Program-made: the position numbers and the translations under genes
The notes under the pieces: model-generated
Databases searched by the model: none
The model's input: only the letters and a program-made list of their open reading frames with translations
What the model was told of the DNA's origin: nothing
Shown: one piece after another, positions 1 to 10,800 of the stretch
Position numbering within the stretch: the stretch's first letter is position 1
Layout of the letters: the number at the start of each line of letters is the position of its first letter
DNA from: Tretioscincus oriximinensis
Lineage: Eukaryota > Chordata > Lepidosauria > Squamata > Gymnophthalmidae
Direction of reading: 5' to 3'
NCBI GenBank assembly: GCA_022410635.1
Contig: JAJVDF010000276.1
Span: 1,057,873-1,121,872 of the forward strand
DNA: 64,000 nucleotides

Positions 1-1394
1 CCTCCCATAAGGCTATAGCTGCCAAGATTGTCTGGTCAAACGAAAGGAAAAACAAAATATTGATATGCTTTTAATGTTTTGTAAAGCTGTCTGCCCTAAT
101 TTAAGACCCCATTAACTCCCTACAAAATTAAAAAGCTTTGTTGGGGAGGAGAAGCTGCTAGAATGAGATGTGATAGATATATATTAAACTGCAGCAGTAG
201 AGGAAATCAAATAAATTCATGCCTAAAGATTATTAGCCAAGGGAATCTTGTCATTCACCTAGATGAATGGACAAGGCTATTCAATTTATATGAAACTAAG
301 TTACTGTTCATTGGCCCAGTCAGCCATGAAATTTCCCTCTAAAACGCCTAACAAAATTTAAGAAAGCTGAAACACATACACCTTCCATATATGAAGATAC
401 TCAGAAATATTGGTTGTTTCACATTTNAGTGCCAACTGACCTAACATCTATCCTGAGTGTTCCTCCTGATTGGTTCCAGTTAATTCATCACAGTGCCTTA
501 TCCACTTGCTAAAGTAATAATTACATTTCGTTTCTAAATATTTAACTAGGGTTTGGAAGAGGATATTAATAACCGGTTAGAACTTGGCTAAACCAGGTGA
601 TTTGGTAACCTCAGATTTGGACTTCTGCTTGAGATGCTTTGAAACAAATGATGGATGCTGGGCTAGATGGGCTCCAGCAGGCCTCCTTTCTAACACACTG
701 AAATCGCAGAAACTGATTTTAAAAACTTGTGATTGGGATCACAGTTAAGTGCAGAAAATGGAATTTGCTGTTTCACAAAAAGAAAACTTAGCTCACAAAC
801 CAAGTGGAAATAATTTGGGACTAAAAAAGCACATAGAACTTTCCCAAACTACCAAGATTTGTGGTGCATCCAGACACATGCCTTCATAGCGCTTCGTAGC
901 ATGGCAATTGCCATCATGATAATTGTGCCTCTGTCCATAAGACAATAGTAGCAGTGGATGAATGAGGGAGGGAGGAGTGGTTCTACTTCTCCACCTAACC
1001 ACATGTGCTCCCCGTAGGTTGTGAAAAGTATAAAAAGGGGAAGCACACTGCATACCTGCCCCTCTCCGCCCCATGGGCATATCTATCTACAGCCACACAT
1101 GTGTACTCGTGATTTTTGGTGACCCTGCATATATGTGGAGACCTTGCACCACAAGTTTGGCAGCCACGTACTGCAATGAAGAAACTGAAATACTGGAGCT
1201 TTCTCTCACAATCACAGCTGTTTCCACACAATTACATGCAGGCAGAGAATTTCCATTATTCGTGTAAAACTCTAAACGTTTGGATGGAGCCTATTTGATT
1301 CTGGAATTTCTGCACTTCTCAACACTCTCATGGAACAATTGATTTGAGCACAGTGTTTTCAATCAGCCCGCATTTTGGATGTATGACTCTCCCG
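1..1394. other. gene-free stretch
   Basis: No gene is recognisable here. Open frames are short and look like chance. At about 620-700 there is a short piece resembling the CR1/L2-type LINE 3' tail (the 'gatgctgggctagatgggct' text). The rest is AT-rich and unassigned. Confidence 0.5.
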
Positions 1395-1735
1395 TAGGCT
1401 GACCAGATGACCCCTTTTGGGGGGAGCTGAAAACCTGGTTTTGGGGTGCCTCCCGGTTTTTGCTGAGGAAAAAAAATTTAAAAAAATCAAAAAAATCTTT
1501 TTTTGAAATTTTTTTTTCCTCATCAAAAACCAGGAGGCACCTCCCAAAAGGGGTCAAGTAGGCTGACCAGATGACCCCTTTTGGGGGGGTTTGAAAACAT
1601 TTTTGGGGTGCTTCCTGTTTTTTTCTGATAAAAAAAAATTAATTTTTTTTTNAAAAAAAGCACTGGTAGGCACCCCAAAACTGGGTTTTCAACCCCCCCA
1701 AAAAGGGTCATCTGGTCAGCCTACTGGTCAGCCTT
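1395..1735. mobile_element. palindromic DNA transposon, outer copy split by a second copy
   Basis: The outer copy begins TAGGCTGACCAGATGACCCC at 1395. Its right arm reads through GGGGTCA at about 1550-1556 and resumes as CTGGTCAGCCT at 1724-1734. The missing middle of its right terminal repeat is occupied by the inner copy at 1559-1723. It has no coding capacity. The interior is a T-rich run followed by an A-rich run, flanked by inverted GGGGTGCCTCC blocks, so the element folds on itself. The superfamily is not assigned because no clear target duplication is visible. Confidence 0.75.
1559..1723. mobile_element. palindromic DNA transposon, inner copy
   Basis: This 165-bp element starts TAGGCTGACCAGATGACCCC and ends GGGTCATCTGGTCAGCCTA, so it has near-perfect terminal inverted repeats that include TA at both ends. 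Inside are inverted TTTTGGGGTGCTTCC and GGCACCCCAAAA blocks around an A/T-rich centre with one N. It is non-coding, so any movement would have used a transposase from elsewhere. Confidence 0.8.
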
Positions 1736-3050
1736 CTGTGCCATCATTTATTTTACACAACTCTTCCCTCAGCTAAACTTCAGCATCCAATTCCAGACAA
1801 TTTTGAATGTCACATGGGTGATTCTCACGCTTGCCGTCAGCCATGTCCGCGTGGGTGCAAGCCAAGGCATTGTGGGTGATTCAATATAAGTACTTCCATC
1901 TCAAGGTGAAATGGTGTACCAATAGTACAATCTATACTACTTTAATGCCAAAATATTAATCTACTTTGGGTTTTATAATAATTATCGCAATAAAAAATAT
2001 TAATATCATTTTACTACTAGATATATTTTGCCACCCTCAAAGTTTGCCACCCTGTGCAGTTGCATGTATACAGCCCTGCTTTCAATGTTTAGTATTGAAT
2101 GATTAGCATACAATATGTTCCTGTTTGTCATAGTATCAAAATCAAAGTACTGAACCAAGCCATAAATTACATGCATTCAAAGAAATTCTATTTATTCATT
2201 CTAGAGCTTGGCCTCCATAAATCACACTTTCTACCTGCTTTTTCTACTACTTCTTCTCCCTTTAATTGAACACAAGGAATAATGATCTTACTTGCAGCCT
2301 TGCCAGATTAGATCTCGGCCGCTCATTTTTTAAGCCCTTGAATGCAATCGTCATGTGAAGCAGATCCTTTATGCACTGGGTCTTATTCTAGGATTTATCT
2401 CTGACATGTGGAAAGAAGTTCCCTGTTCCAAGATATAGCCTAGGATAAGGCTACATCCTACTTCCCCATCTGACCGTTTCCTCCGCTTTGCAAACGCTTA
2501 TAATAACAAACGTGTTGGCCATCTGCCCCCATTTGTCTTAACATTCAGCTGCTGCCTCCTTTGAATGAGGAGCTTCTGGGATTTCCTAACTGCAATCCCC
2601 AGAATTCCCTGCAACACTGCCTACTGTTCCCAGGCAGTCCCTGTGCTCCAAGAGCAAATAAAATCTTTACAATTTGCTACAAGCAGCTCCGGAGAGATTC
2701 TTCTCTGCTGAGACTTTAAAATGGAGACCCTGTCTGCACGGAGCTTTATTCTGGGTAACATCTTGGAGGCTCTTAAAATCACATTATATGAGGAGGCTGT
2801 TTACTGCACTCTAAAGTGCCTCCAAAGCGCAGAAAATAGAACGTGTATATTGGGCCTAAAAGAGCCTTAACTTTCATGCTGCCACTTTCTACCTGTTTTT
2901 CCTCACTCAAACCTCTAGTTTCATTCCAGCTACGACACCTGGGCAGTAATTGTTTTGTCACATACTTATTTCATGGTCTGTTCTTTTGTTACAGAAGCTA
3001 AAGGCTGAATGACATTCAATTAAAATGATATTAACAGTTCAGGAATGATT
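1736..3050. other. gene-free stretch
   Basis: No gene is recognised. About 2737-2775 (CGGAGCTTTATTCTGGGTAA and following) resembles the arms of the palindromic repeat around 17404-17570 and may be a fragment of the same element. Confidence 0.4.
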
Positions 3051-3216
3051 TTGCTTAATTTACTCCTACTCAGATGTAAAAACATTAGTGACTTTTAAAA
3101 TTGGACCTCATAATGTATCCCTCCTACTCAGATGCAATGAAATTAAAGACTTTGGTGGCTAAATACCGCTTAATTTACTCCTACCCTGCTGTAATGACAT
3201 TAAAGATGCTTTAGGG
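3051..3216. repeat. degenerate tandem repeat, about 3 units
   Basis: The text CTTAATTTACTCCTACTCAG followed by GATGTAA and an ACATTA/AATTAAAGACTTT block recurs at about 3054, 3121 and 3170 with a period of roughly 50-65 bp. The units have diverged by substitutions and small indels, so this is an old minisatellite-like duplication. Confidence 0.55.
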
Positions 3217-3727
3217 TAGATATTGTTTCTAATCATTTTTATTCAAAGGAAATCTGATCTTATTGGTAGTATTATTAAGCATATAATAAAATCACCTAGG
3301 AAATATATCTACACAAGAGGGGATAGGTGGCTATTGGTAATATTAAAAAGCTATCATTCATTTCTAATATGGCAATATTAAAATATATTAAATGGATTTT
3401 AGCAAATTTTACAGCTGGCCAAAATCACCTGAAGACATGGATAAGAATTTTCTGTTCACCTTTACCACCCCCTGAAGAAAACATTGATACCTTAAGATTG
3501 CTAGTGACTGAAGGATCAGATCTACATCTTTCAAACCACAAAGAAAGACTCACAAGACTGTGTGAGCCAACAATGACCTTTACATCATTAAAAGCCTGCC
3601 ACCTATAAGCTAGCCTGGACTGTACATGTCCCATCCTACATTGGACAAAGCATGACCCACGAGGTGCCCCAGGCTGATATAACTGGAGGTCACAACATGA
3701 AGGCAAGAGCCAATATACTGGACCATT

Positions 3728-3936
3728 ACCATCAAGATATGTCCAGCAAAGGAGCTAGCAGCACTTTGAGACTAACTTGAGAAAAGTGGCTGGCACAAGC
3801 TTTCGTAGACAGGTCTACTTCTTCAGATGCTGAGGGACTAGTGTCAGGGTCAGGAAAATGTGTATGGGAGAAGACAAAGCATATGCAACTGTAGGAAGGT
3901 GTTGAATTGCAGGTTAGAAAGGACCATCAAGATATG
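3728..3936 (+). mobile_element. Penelope-like element fragment with 14-bp TSD
   Basis: The insertion at 3742-3922 lies between two copies of ACCATCAAGATATG (3728-3741 and 3923-3936). It starts gtccagcaaaggagctagca and contains the 'actttgagactaac' block, the 'gctttcgtagac' hairpin and 'cttcagatgctgagggacta'. This is the terminal repeat text typical of vertebrate Penelope-like retroelements. It continues into a 3' part shared with the copy at 15266 (gtgtatgggagaagacaaag). No coding capacity remains. Confidence 0.8.
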
Positions 3937-4703
3937 GTCCAACATACTGCAGAGGATGTCTGGATGAATGCCTGAGAGATTAGAGCAGAATGGAACTTAC
4001 AAAGGGACCCGTGGAATGCATGGCACTCAAAGCTCTCCTATACCAATGGTTAAGTAATATGTCCTGCTTCCCAAGCCATCTCAAGTTCACTCCTGGGAAG
4101 GAAAATTAAAACTAATCTAAGCTTGTGGTCTTATTGGCTTGCAGCTTTAAGGACCGATAGATTTTAGTGGTCCTGCCTGAGCGATCGATAGTTACAGGGA
4201 TGAGAACATTTTCTTGGTGGAGGATGTGGCACATGGTCATGTTCTCACAGCTAGTGATAATCAATCCAGCACCGATGCTCACTCATCCTTAAACCTACGA
4301 GCCACCATGCAACTAGCCCTAGCATTGTACTTATATTGTACAGCAGGAGCATATAAATGCAGCCAGGTGGAGACAGACAACGTGTGTGTCACAATGCCCC
4401 ATGTCAGCTAAAAACATAAAAACTCTGTCCTTTGAAGAAACAACTTCCCCCTCATATTCAAGCACCTTTGTTGTTGTTCGCATGCTTTTTCTGTATTTTG
4501 TTTTGATTGTTTTTTCTTTCTTTGATATCTTCGGGTATAGTGGAATAGAAGTATAAATAAATAAATCTATTGAATCTCAAACTGAGAGAAATTGTGTTTA
4601 CTGTTATGAGTACAAGCTAGTGTTTTGCTATCTTGAATTCTGGAATATTAATGAAAAACCTGAAATAAAATTACTGCTAAGGGCCCATTCAGACTGCTGC
4701 TTT
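3937..4703. other. gene-free stretch
   Basis: No gene is recognised. Around 4524-4565 the text 'cttcgggtatagtgg...aagtataaataaataaa' resembles a retroelement 3' tail ending in a (TAAA)n run. Confidence 0.4.
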
Positions 4704-5752
4704 TAACATAAGAACATAAGAACATAAGAAGAGCCATACTGGATCAGGCCACAGCCCATCAAGTCCAGCATTCTGTGTCACACAGAGGCCCACCAGATGC
4801 ACCTGGGCAGTCCGAACAGAGGTAAGCAAAATATGCTGCTNCTGTTCGTGACTCCCTGCAAATGGTATTTCAAAAGTCCTGCCTGTTGCTCCATCCCGGA
4901 GGCTACATCCAGACAACTATCTTAGTATCCATTTATACCCTTAGTGTCCATAAACCTGTCTAGTCCTGTCTTGAAACTATCCAAGCTGTTAGCTACCACT
5001 ACCTCTTCAGGAAGTAAATTCCACAGGCCGATGACCCTCTGGGTGAAAAAATACTTCCCTTTGTCTGTTCTCACTTTTCTACCCAACAGTTTTAAGGAGT
5101 GCCCTCTGGTCCTTGTGTTGTGNNNNNNNNNNNNNNNNNNNNNNNNNNNNNNNNNNNNNNNNNNNNNNNNNNNNNNNNNNNNNNNNNNNNNNNNNNNNNN
5201 NNNNNNNNNNNNNNNNNNNNNNNNNNNNNNNNNNNNNNNNNNNNNNNNNNNNNNNNNNNNNNNNNNNNNNNNNNNNNNNNNNNNNNNNNNNNNNNNNNNN
5301 NNNNNNNNNNNNNNNNNNNNNNNNNNNNNNNNNNNNNNNNNNNNNNNNNNNNNNNNNNNNNNNNNNNNNNNNNNNNNNNNNNNNNNNNNNNNNNNNNNNN
5401 NNNNNNNNNNNNNNNNNNNNNNNNNNNNNNNNNNNNNNNNNNNNNNNNNNNNNNNNNNNNNNNNNNNNNNNNTTCCCATCAGGTGGTAGGAGTATTTTGG
5501 GTTCTTTGCCCCAATATGCATGACCTTGCACTTGCTTAAGTTGAAGTGCATTTGCCACTTTGATGCCCACTCACCCAATTTCAATAAATCACTCTGGAGT
5601 GCCTTACAATCATTTTCAGTTTTCACTACCCTGAACAGTTTAGTGTCGTCAGCAAACTTGGCTACTTCACTATTTACCTCGGCATCCAGATCATTTATAA
5701 ATATATTGAAAAGCAAGGGTCCCAGTACAGATCCCTGGGGTACCCCACTTCT
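4704..5752 (-). mobile_element. CR1/L2-type LINE, 5'-truncated, interrupted by an assembly gap
   Basis: Read on the minus strand this is the 3' part of a non-LTR retrotransposon. The reverse-transcriptase motifs VPQGSVLGPLLFNIFINDLD (about 5685-5745) and FADDTKLF are visible, then a thumb-like segment. After the gap comes a C-terminal tail (RGHSLKLLGRKVRTDKGKYF and following; about 4930-5115). The 3' UTR ends at 4704-4730 in repeats of acataaga, a typical LINE 3' microsatellite. The N run at 5123-5472 hides part of the reverse transcriptase. The reading frame is intact where it can be read, so the copy is relatively young. Confidence 0.8.
5123..5472. other. assembly gap (350 N)
   Basis: This is a run of 350 unknown bases inside the LINE. 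The flanking reverse-transcriptase and C-terminal segments are collinear, so the gap probably reflects repeat-induced assembly failure. Its true length is not known from the sequence. Confidence 0.95.
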
Positions 5753-7896
5753 TACCTCTTTCCACTGTATATCTAGAAAATATTTTTACTTTCTTTTCTT
5801 GGTGCTCACACCCATGAAGAGATCTCTCCCTTCTGTTCCTCATAGGATTGTCTCTCACAAACCCTTGCTACTGTATTGCTTGTGATAGTGTAACCTGTAT
5901 TCCTGTTCCAATTGGCTGTTGGTTCTCTTTATTGTCAGGAAAAACATCTCCTTTAAACTTGCCTGAGGCTGCATCCTTGGTTTACTAGTTTTAATTCTCC
6001 TTGTTCATGCACTTATAGTATATTCCAAGTTTTGCTGTTCCGTCAGTTCCTGACAAGCGAGGTTTTATGTGCTCACGATACACTATCCCATCAGCCATTT
6101 TGATTGCTGATTGTAGAAGTTCAGTAATTCATCCGACCAAATGCTATAGGATAATTTGCCTTTCAATCCACCCTTTTCGTAATTTGTGAAGGGGTGTCAA
6201 TCATTCAGGTAATCAAATATCATTGGTTAGTTCCTCTTTCCAGCTGAACAATGGCTAAAATGTAATTCACATAGAAACCTCCTGCAGTTTCTTGTCAAAA
6301 CTATCCACACATCACAACCTTTGCACAATAAATGTATATAGTGCTTCAACAGCATCAGTTCTAAAACTTGAATTGCTCTTGCTTGATATGAAATCAGGGC
6401 TGCAATCACATTGCCCTTAACATACACACAACTGCAAAGCCAAAGTCCACCGTTCCGATTGTATTACCATAAAAACGGTCCCCAAAGTGCTCCCGCCTCG
6501 CTCAAAACGCACACCACAGGTTGCTGCTGCGCAGTTCATGGTGAAATCCCATTGCGGCTGCTCCATTTTGCCATTCGTGTTACTTGTACTCCAACAACGC
6601 ACATCCCTGTAGCCACCCTCATGTATACAGGCAGTCCCGTCATCAGCCTCCTGCTGAGATGTAATATTACGGGAGCCTCGGCCTATTAGGGAAAGGGACG
6701 TTCCTGGGCTGAGTTTCTGCACTGATAACATTTTTGGCCAGTTCCTGCTTACCCTAGAGGGAGGAGGACAAGCTCCAAGCCTGAGCAGTCACGGGGAGGT
6801 AGGAGACATAGCAACACCCCCTGGCTCCATTGCTTTTAATCTGTATGTTTTTACTATTAGCCGCCCTGAGACCTTCAAAATGGCCCAGGGGAGGGAGGGA
6901 CAAAGGCTGAAAAGAGCTGAACAAGTGGGGCTGGGGGCTCTTTTGTTTGCCATTCCCTGGCACAGCTGCTTGCTCTCTCCCTTGCTGGAAAAATAGGTTC
7001 TTCCGGCTTTCTGTGCAGCTCCAGTGGAACAGATTGAGCATTCGCAACAGTGCAATGCGGGCTCTAACCTGGATTGGATGCTGAGGTAAAATTGGCTACA
7101 TTTTAAGCCTTCACTTTGGTTTCAATTTGGAACTTTCTATTCCGTTTTCCATTCCGTTTTAAAGGTCTAATGTGAATACAGCCCAGGTGTGGTAAATACA
7201 ACACCAATTCAACTTGAAAGCAGATTATTGACCTTGTTTGGACGCAGTCTACATTTTGAGATACTACTAATATTGGATCATGATTTTTTTATTCAATACT
7301 GCTGCTTATTCTTGTATAAATTCAACAGAATTAAGCAACCGATCAATGTCCTGCTGCTACAAAGTATCAGGATGGAGCTAATTTTCACAGGGAAAGCCAG
7401 ATGAGTGGCATCATACCACAAAACAGGATATTGCACCATGGAAGCTGAATAAAAGTACTAACAGTAAAAGTGTCCAACCAAAAAGCAGATACAGTCACGA
7501 GCATTCACAGGTACTTGCCTATTAGCTTCCTTTAAAGATGGTTACGCATCACTTTCAATTTTAAATCTCCATTTCAATGGCTGCACTGAAAGAGGCACAG
7601 ATAAGGGAGATATTTCTCAACCTAATAGCTTGATGATGGTTTCATTGCTTCTGATACACATGAATCAGCTGAGAAGCTGAATTCATAAGCAGATAATGTA
7701 TTTTCTTCAACCAAACAACAGTGCCAAGTTACAAGTGCCAGACAGGAAAAGTAAATTTGTGGCAAAAACAAGCCTCTTTCGCCAAAATAATGAGTGAGAT
7801 GCTTGGAGGAGATCTTTTTCTGAATGACTACTGTATTTGATAACAGCTGAAGAGTCTGTGGCACTCTTACTCACCTCCCACAAGAGTTTGTATCAG
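5753..7896. other. gene-free stretch with GC-richer unclassified blocks
   Basis: No gene is recognised. Two blocks (about 6420-6750 and 6760-7060) are richer in GC than their surroundings and contain open frames of 90-105 codons on both strands without recognisable protein features. I take these to be diverged repeats. At 6850-6900 'gccgccctgagaccttcaaa' resembles a retroelement tail. Confidence 0.4.
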
Positions 7897-8160
7897 TAGA
7901 CTGACCAGATCCTCTGAGGCCCGAACTGGGACAATTAATATTCAAGTTAATTTGCATATTCATGAATATGGAAATCACCCACCAACATGCATACCCCTAT
8001 AAAATCCTCTCTGAGAAATCCACAAAGCACATGAGAATTTTTGAAGTGCACAAGAAATTTTCAAAGTGCATGAGAATTTTTTTACTGATGGGAGAGTGCC
8101 TTCAGGAGCTGGCCCTAGTTGCCAGGGACCTCTAGTGGTTGTGCAGTGAATTTTTAAAAA
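7897..8160. mobile_element. DNA-transposon fragment, TAG(G/A)CTGACCAGAT family 2
   Basis: It begins TAGACTGACCAGATCCTCTG and continues 'gaggcccgaactgggacaat', 'ttgcatattcatgaatatgg', then repeated 'gcatgagaattttt' blocks and 'gccagggacctctagtggtt'. The copy at 39603-39992 is the same family in reverse orientation. The right terminal repeat is missing, so this copy is truncated. It is non-coding. Confidence 0.65.
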
Positions 8161-8282
8161 TACAATTGCAAGATGCTGAGAGCAGGTGAAAATTTTGCAT
8201 TCTTTTACAGCTTAAAGTGCCCAGGAGAAATAGTGGTACACTGTGAAACAGAACATTGGATTACATTGACCCCAATCCAGAA

Positions 8283-8925
8283 GGGCTTCCTGCTGTTGTT
8301 GTTCTGATTCCTTGTGACTCCATGAACCATCAGGTCCACCTGTCCTCCATTGCCTCCTAAAATCTGGCCAAGCTCGTGTTTGTTGCTTCAATGAGGCATG
8401 GTGCAAAAGGCTCCGAGCTTCGGTATTTCAGCAGAGATATCAGCATTCGCAATCTCATGTGTCAGNCATGGGGAGGGGTCAGTGCCCTCTACTGGGCTTA
8501 GCTTTAGCCAACCCAGCTGTTTGAAAGCAAATACATTTGTGAGTAGATTAATTAGGTACCATCACAACATGGTGGGGAAGACGGATATAAGCCTTTGGGC
8601 GAAAAATAATCTTGTAAGCCACTCTNAGTCCCTTTGAGTGAGAAGGGTGGGGTATAAACCAGACCATCTTCCTCCTCACCCTCACCCTCCTCCTTCTTCA
8701 CTCTCTATCCATTTCATCACTTCTCCTTTTCCCTCTCATCTCTCCAATCATCAGTCTTTTCTAGTGAATCCTGTTTTTCTCATTATGTGTCCAAAGTATT
8801 TGAGCTTCAACTTCAGCATTGATCCTTCCACAAATATAGACCATCAGAAAGCTGGGGAAATGTACGTTTTTCTGAGTAAATCAGCAGTGAAGCGAGCAAG
8901 TGCATTGGTCATCCATTGGAATGAT
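8283..8925 (-). mobile_element. BovB/RTE LINE remnants, interrupted by a SINE
   Basis: At 8283-8395 (ttgtgactccatgaaccatc) and 8701-8870 (gtccaaagtatttgagcttc, then aacttcagcattgatccttc) the minus strand matches the text near the 3' end of BovB/RTE retrotransposons as I remember it. The two pieces flank the SINE body at 8457-8700. BovB is common in squamates, which supports the host assignment. No open reading frame remains. Confidence 0.6.
8457..8700 (+). mobile_element. tRNA-derived SINE, head truncated
   Basis: It shares its body and tail with the copies at 17874 and 18439: 'catggggaggggtcagtgcc', 'gccaacccagct', 'ggtaccatcacaacatggtg', 'cttgtaagccactc', then 'ggggtataaacca' and a C/T-rich tail. 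The tRNA-like head is missing or too diverged to identify. Confidence 0.7.
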
Positions 8926-9162
8926 CAGCAAAGGGGCTAGTAGCACTTTGAGACTAACAGGAGAAAAGTGGATGGCATAAGCTTTCATAGACACGTCTAC
9001 TTCTTCAGATGCTGAGGGACTAAAGAAGTAGACGTGTCTAGAAAAGCTTAACAAAAGCTTATGTTTTCTCCTGTTAGTGTCAAAGTGCTACTAGCACCTT
9101 TGCTGGATGTTCTACTGGACTAACACGACTATTTCTCTGAAATTGACTACCATTGGAATGAT
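8913..9162. mobile_element. Penelope-like foldback element with 13-bp TSD
   Basis: Two perfect copies of CCATTGGAATGAT (8913-8925 and 9150-9162) flank an insertion made almost entirely of two inverted copies of the Penelope terminal sequence. The left arm reads cagcaaaggggctagtagca through cttcagatgctgagggacta. The right arm reads back through aagaagtagacgtgtctaga to gtactggactaacacgact-type text. No coding sequence lies between the arms. This is one of three foldbacks of the family in the window. Confidence 0.85.
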
Positions 9163-10504
9163 GTTGCACAATCTTATATGGCAACTTCCTATGCTTTATA
9201 ACTAACCGCTACATCACTATGTCCACATCCACCATCCCTTTGAATCAGCATGGAAGAAAAGCCTATTACAGCAAGAAGAGTGCATTTCTTCACATTTCTT
9301 TTTTTGGACTTTCTACCTGCCCAGCATGAACTGTAGTTATGGTATTGTAGGAGTGGATACCTGCTAGGTTTGTTTAAAGCAAGACTTCATATGAAAGTAG
9401 AAGGATAAAAGGGCTAGTAAAGACAAGTATGCCACACATTTATTGGTTGAGGGGGGTTGATACATTAGTTAACTATTGTTGAGAACAGCTCAAGTATATC
9501 TTACAAAGTGTGTCATTGTTTTTGATATATCAAGTCATACCCAGTTAGCCCCTTTCTGAAATAAAACAAAAATAGTGTGTTCATTTGTTTCACTTTGAGG
9601 CTTAGGAAGGCATGCATAAAACATTTGCTCTTCCACCTCAAAACAAAGCACACAGACAAAAATGATCCATTAACTCTGACAACATTCATGGTACATATTT
9701 TGTTACAAAGGCATTAAGAGAGGGCATGAATCATTCTGGCATTATGTGAACTAACTGTATTCTTATATTTTTCAAGATTATTAATATTTAGTGTCTTTCA
9801 GCAAATTACGATCAAACTTAACTAAGGTTAAAATATCAAATGATACAATACACAGATGACTGTAAATGTATATTAATGAAGCTCCATAGAATTGGCTCTT
9901 GTGCTGCCCCCTTTGTTGGTAATCACTCACAGAACGATGCCAACATATATCAAGCTCTCGGCTTCTTTTTCACCCAGGCTTTCGACATTTCATTAATAAG
10001 GTTACTTGATTAATGGCTGCAATAATATATGTGGCGTATGATATGATATGTTCACATTAAATTTTAATCAAAAATTACTAAATTCAGAAAACATTAAGTA
10101 AATCATGACTGATGAGGCAATATTGCCACACTATTGTATTGATAGAGAAGAAAACTCACCAGGGAGACTTAAAGATGGAGTAGAAAGATATCAAAAGGGA
10201 AGAGAACTTGTCCGATATGGTTTTCTTCCCTAATGAAAGGTCAATACTTAGTCCATCAGATATTATGTGTCAATATGGATTGTTATTTAATCTATTCGTT
10301 TAAGAACCATGTTGCTGGTGAAGACTGTTGAAAATCTCTTGGACTGCTAGGAGATAAAATCAGTCTTTAAAAAAGGAAATTAACGTGGTTCACTAGAAGG
10401 ACTTTTATTCAGTGCTCTGGAAACTTTATTGTACAATTATCTAGGGGACAGTTTTGCCTCTAATGGTCTTTACTTCTATATAAGCCTGCCAAGAGTGGTC
10501 ATCA
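9163..10504. other. gene-free stretch
   Basis: AT-rich sequence with no recognised gene or repeat. Open frames are short. Confidence 0.4.
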
Positions 10505-10800
10505 GGAGTTTTGGGGTGCTACATCAGTTTTATATCTGCATATTGCTCCCTGAAGGCAATAATTCATTGGACGTGGACTAATAAACTGAAGCTGAATCCA
10601 GACAACTCAGAGGTACTTTATGTCACGATGTATCAATCCAGTCTGTTAAAGAGACTGTCATTGGAGATCCATGCGGCAGTGTCAACTAGGAGTGCCTACC
10701 ATAATCTCCCCCAAATTTGTCATTTTAAACTGGCTTAAATGGGCTGTGTTTGTCAACTTGGAGGATATGCAACATTTGATGTATAAAAGAGTAAGATATG
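10505..10800 (+). mobile_element. L2-type LINE fragment
   Basis: At 10575-10620 the text 'aataaactgaagctgaatcc' followed by agacaactcagaggtacttt encodes NKLKLNPDNSEVL, the characteristic reverse-transcriptase segment of L2-type LINEs. Around it the frame is broken by stops and indels. It resembles the L2 fragment at 49020-49080. Confidence 0.6.

Noticed and set aside
2560..2640. Possible rRNA or snRNA fragment
   Set aside because: No stretch matched a known structural RNA that I could recognise; the block looks like ordinary intergenic sequence or an old repeat.
6411..6731. Opposed 92- and 104-codon frames
   Set aside because: No start context, splice signals or recognisable residues; both strands are open because the block is GC-richer and repeat-like.
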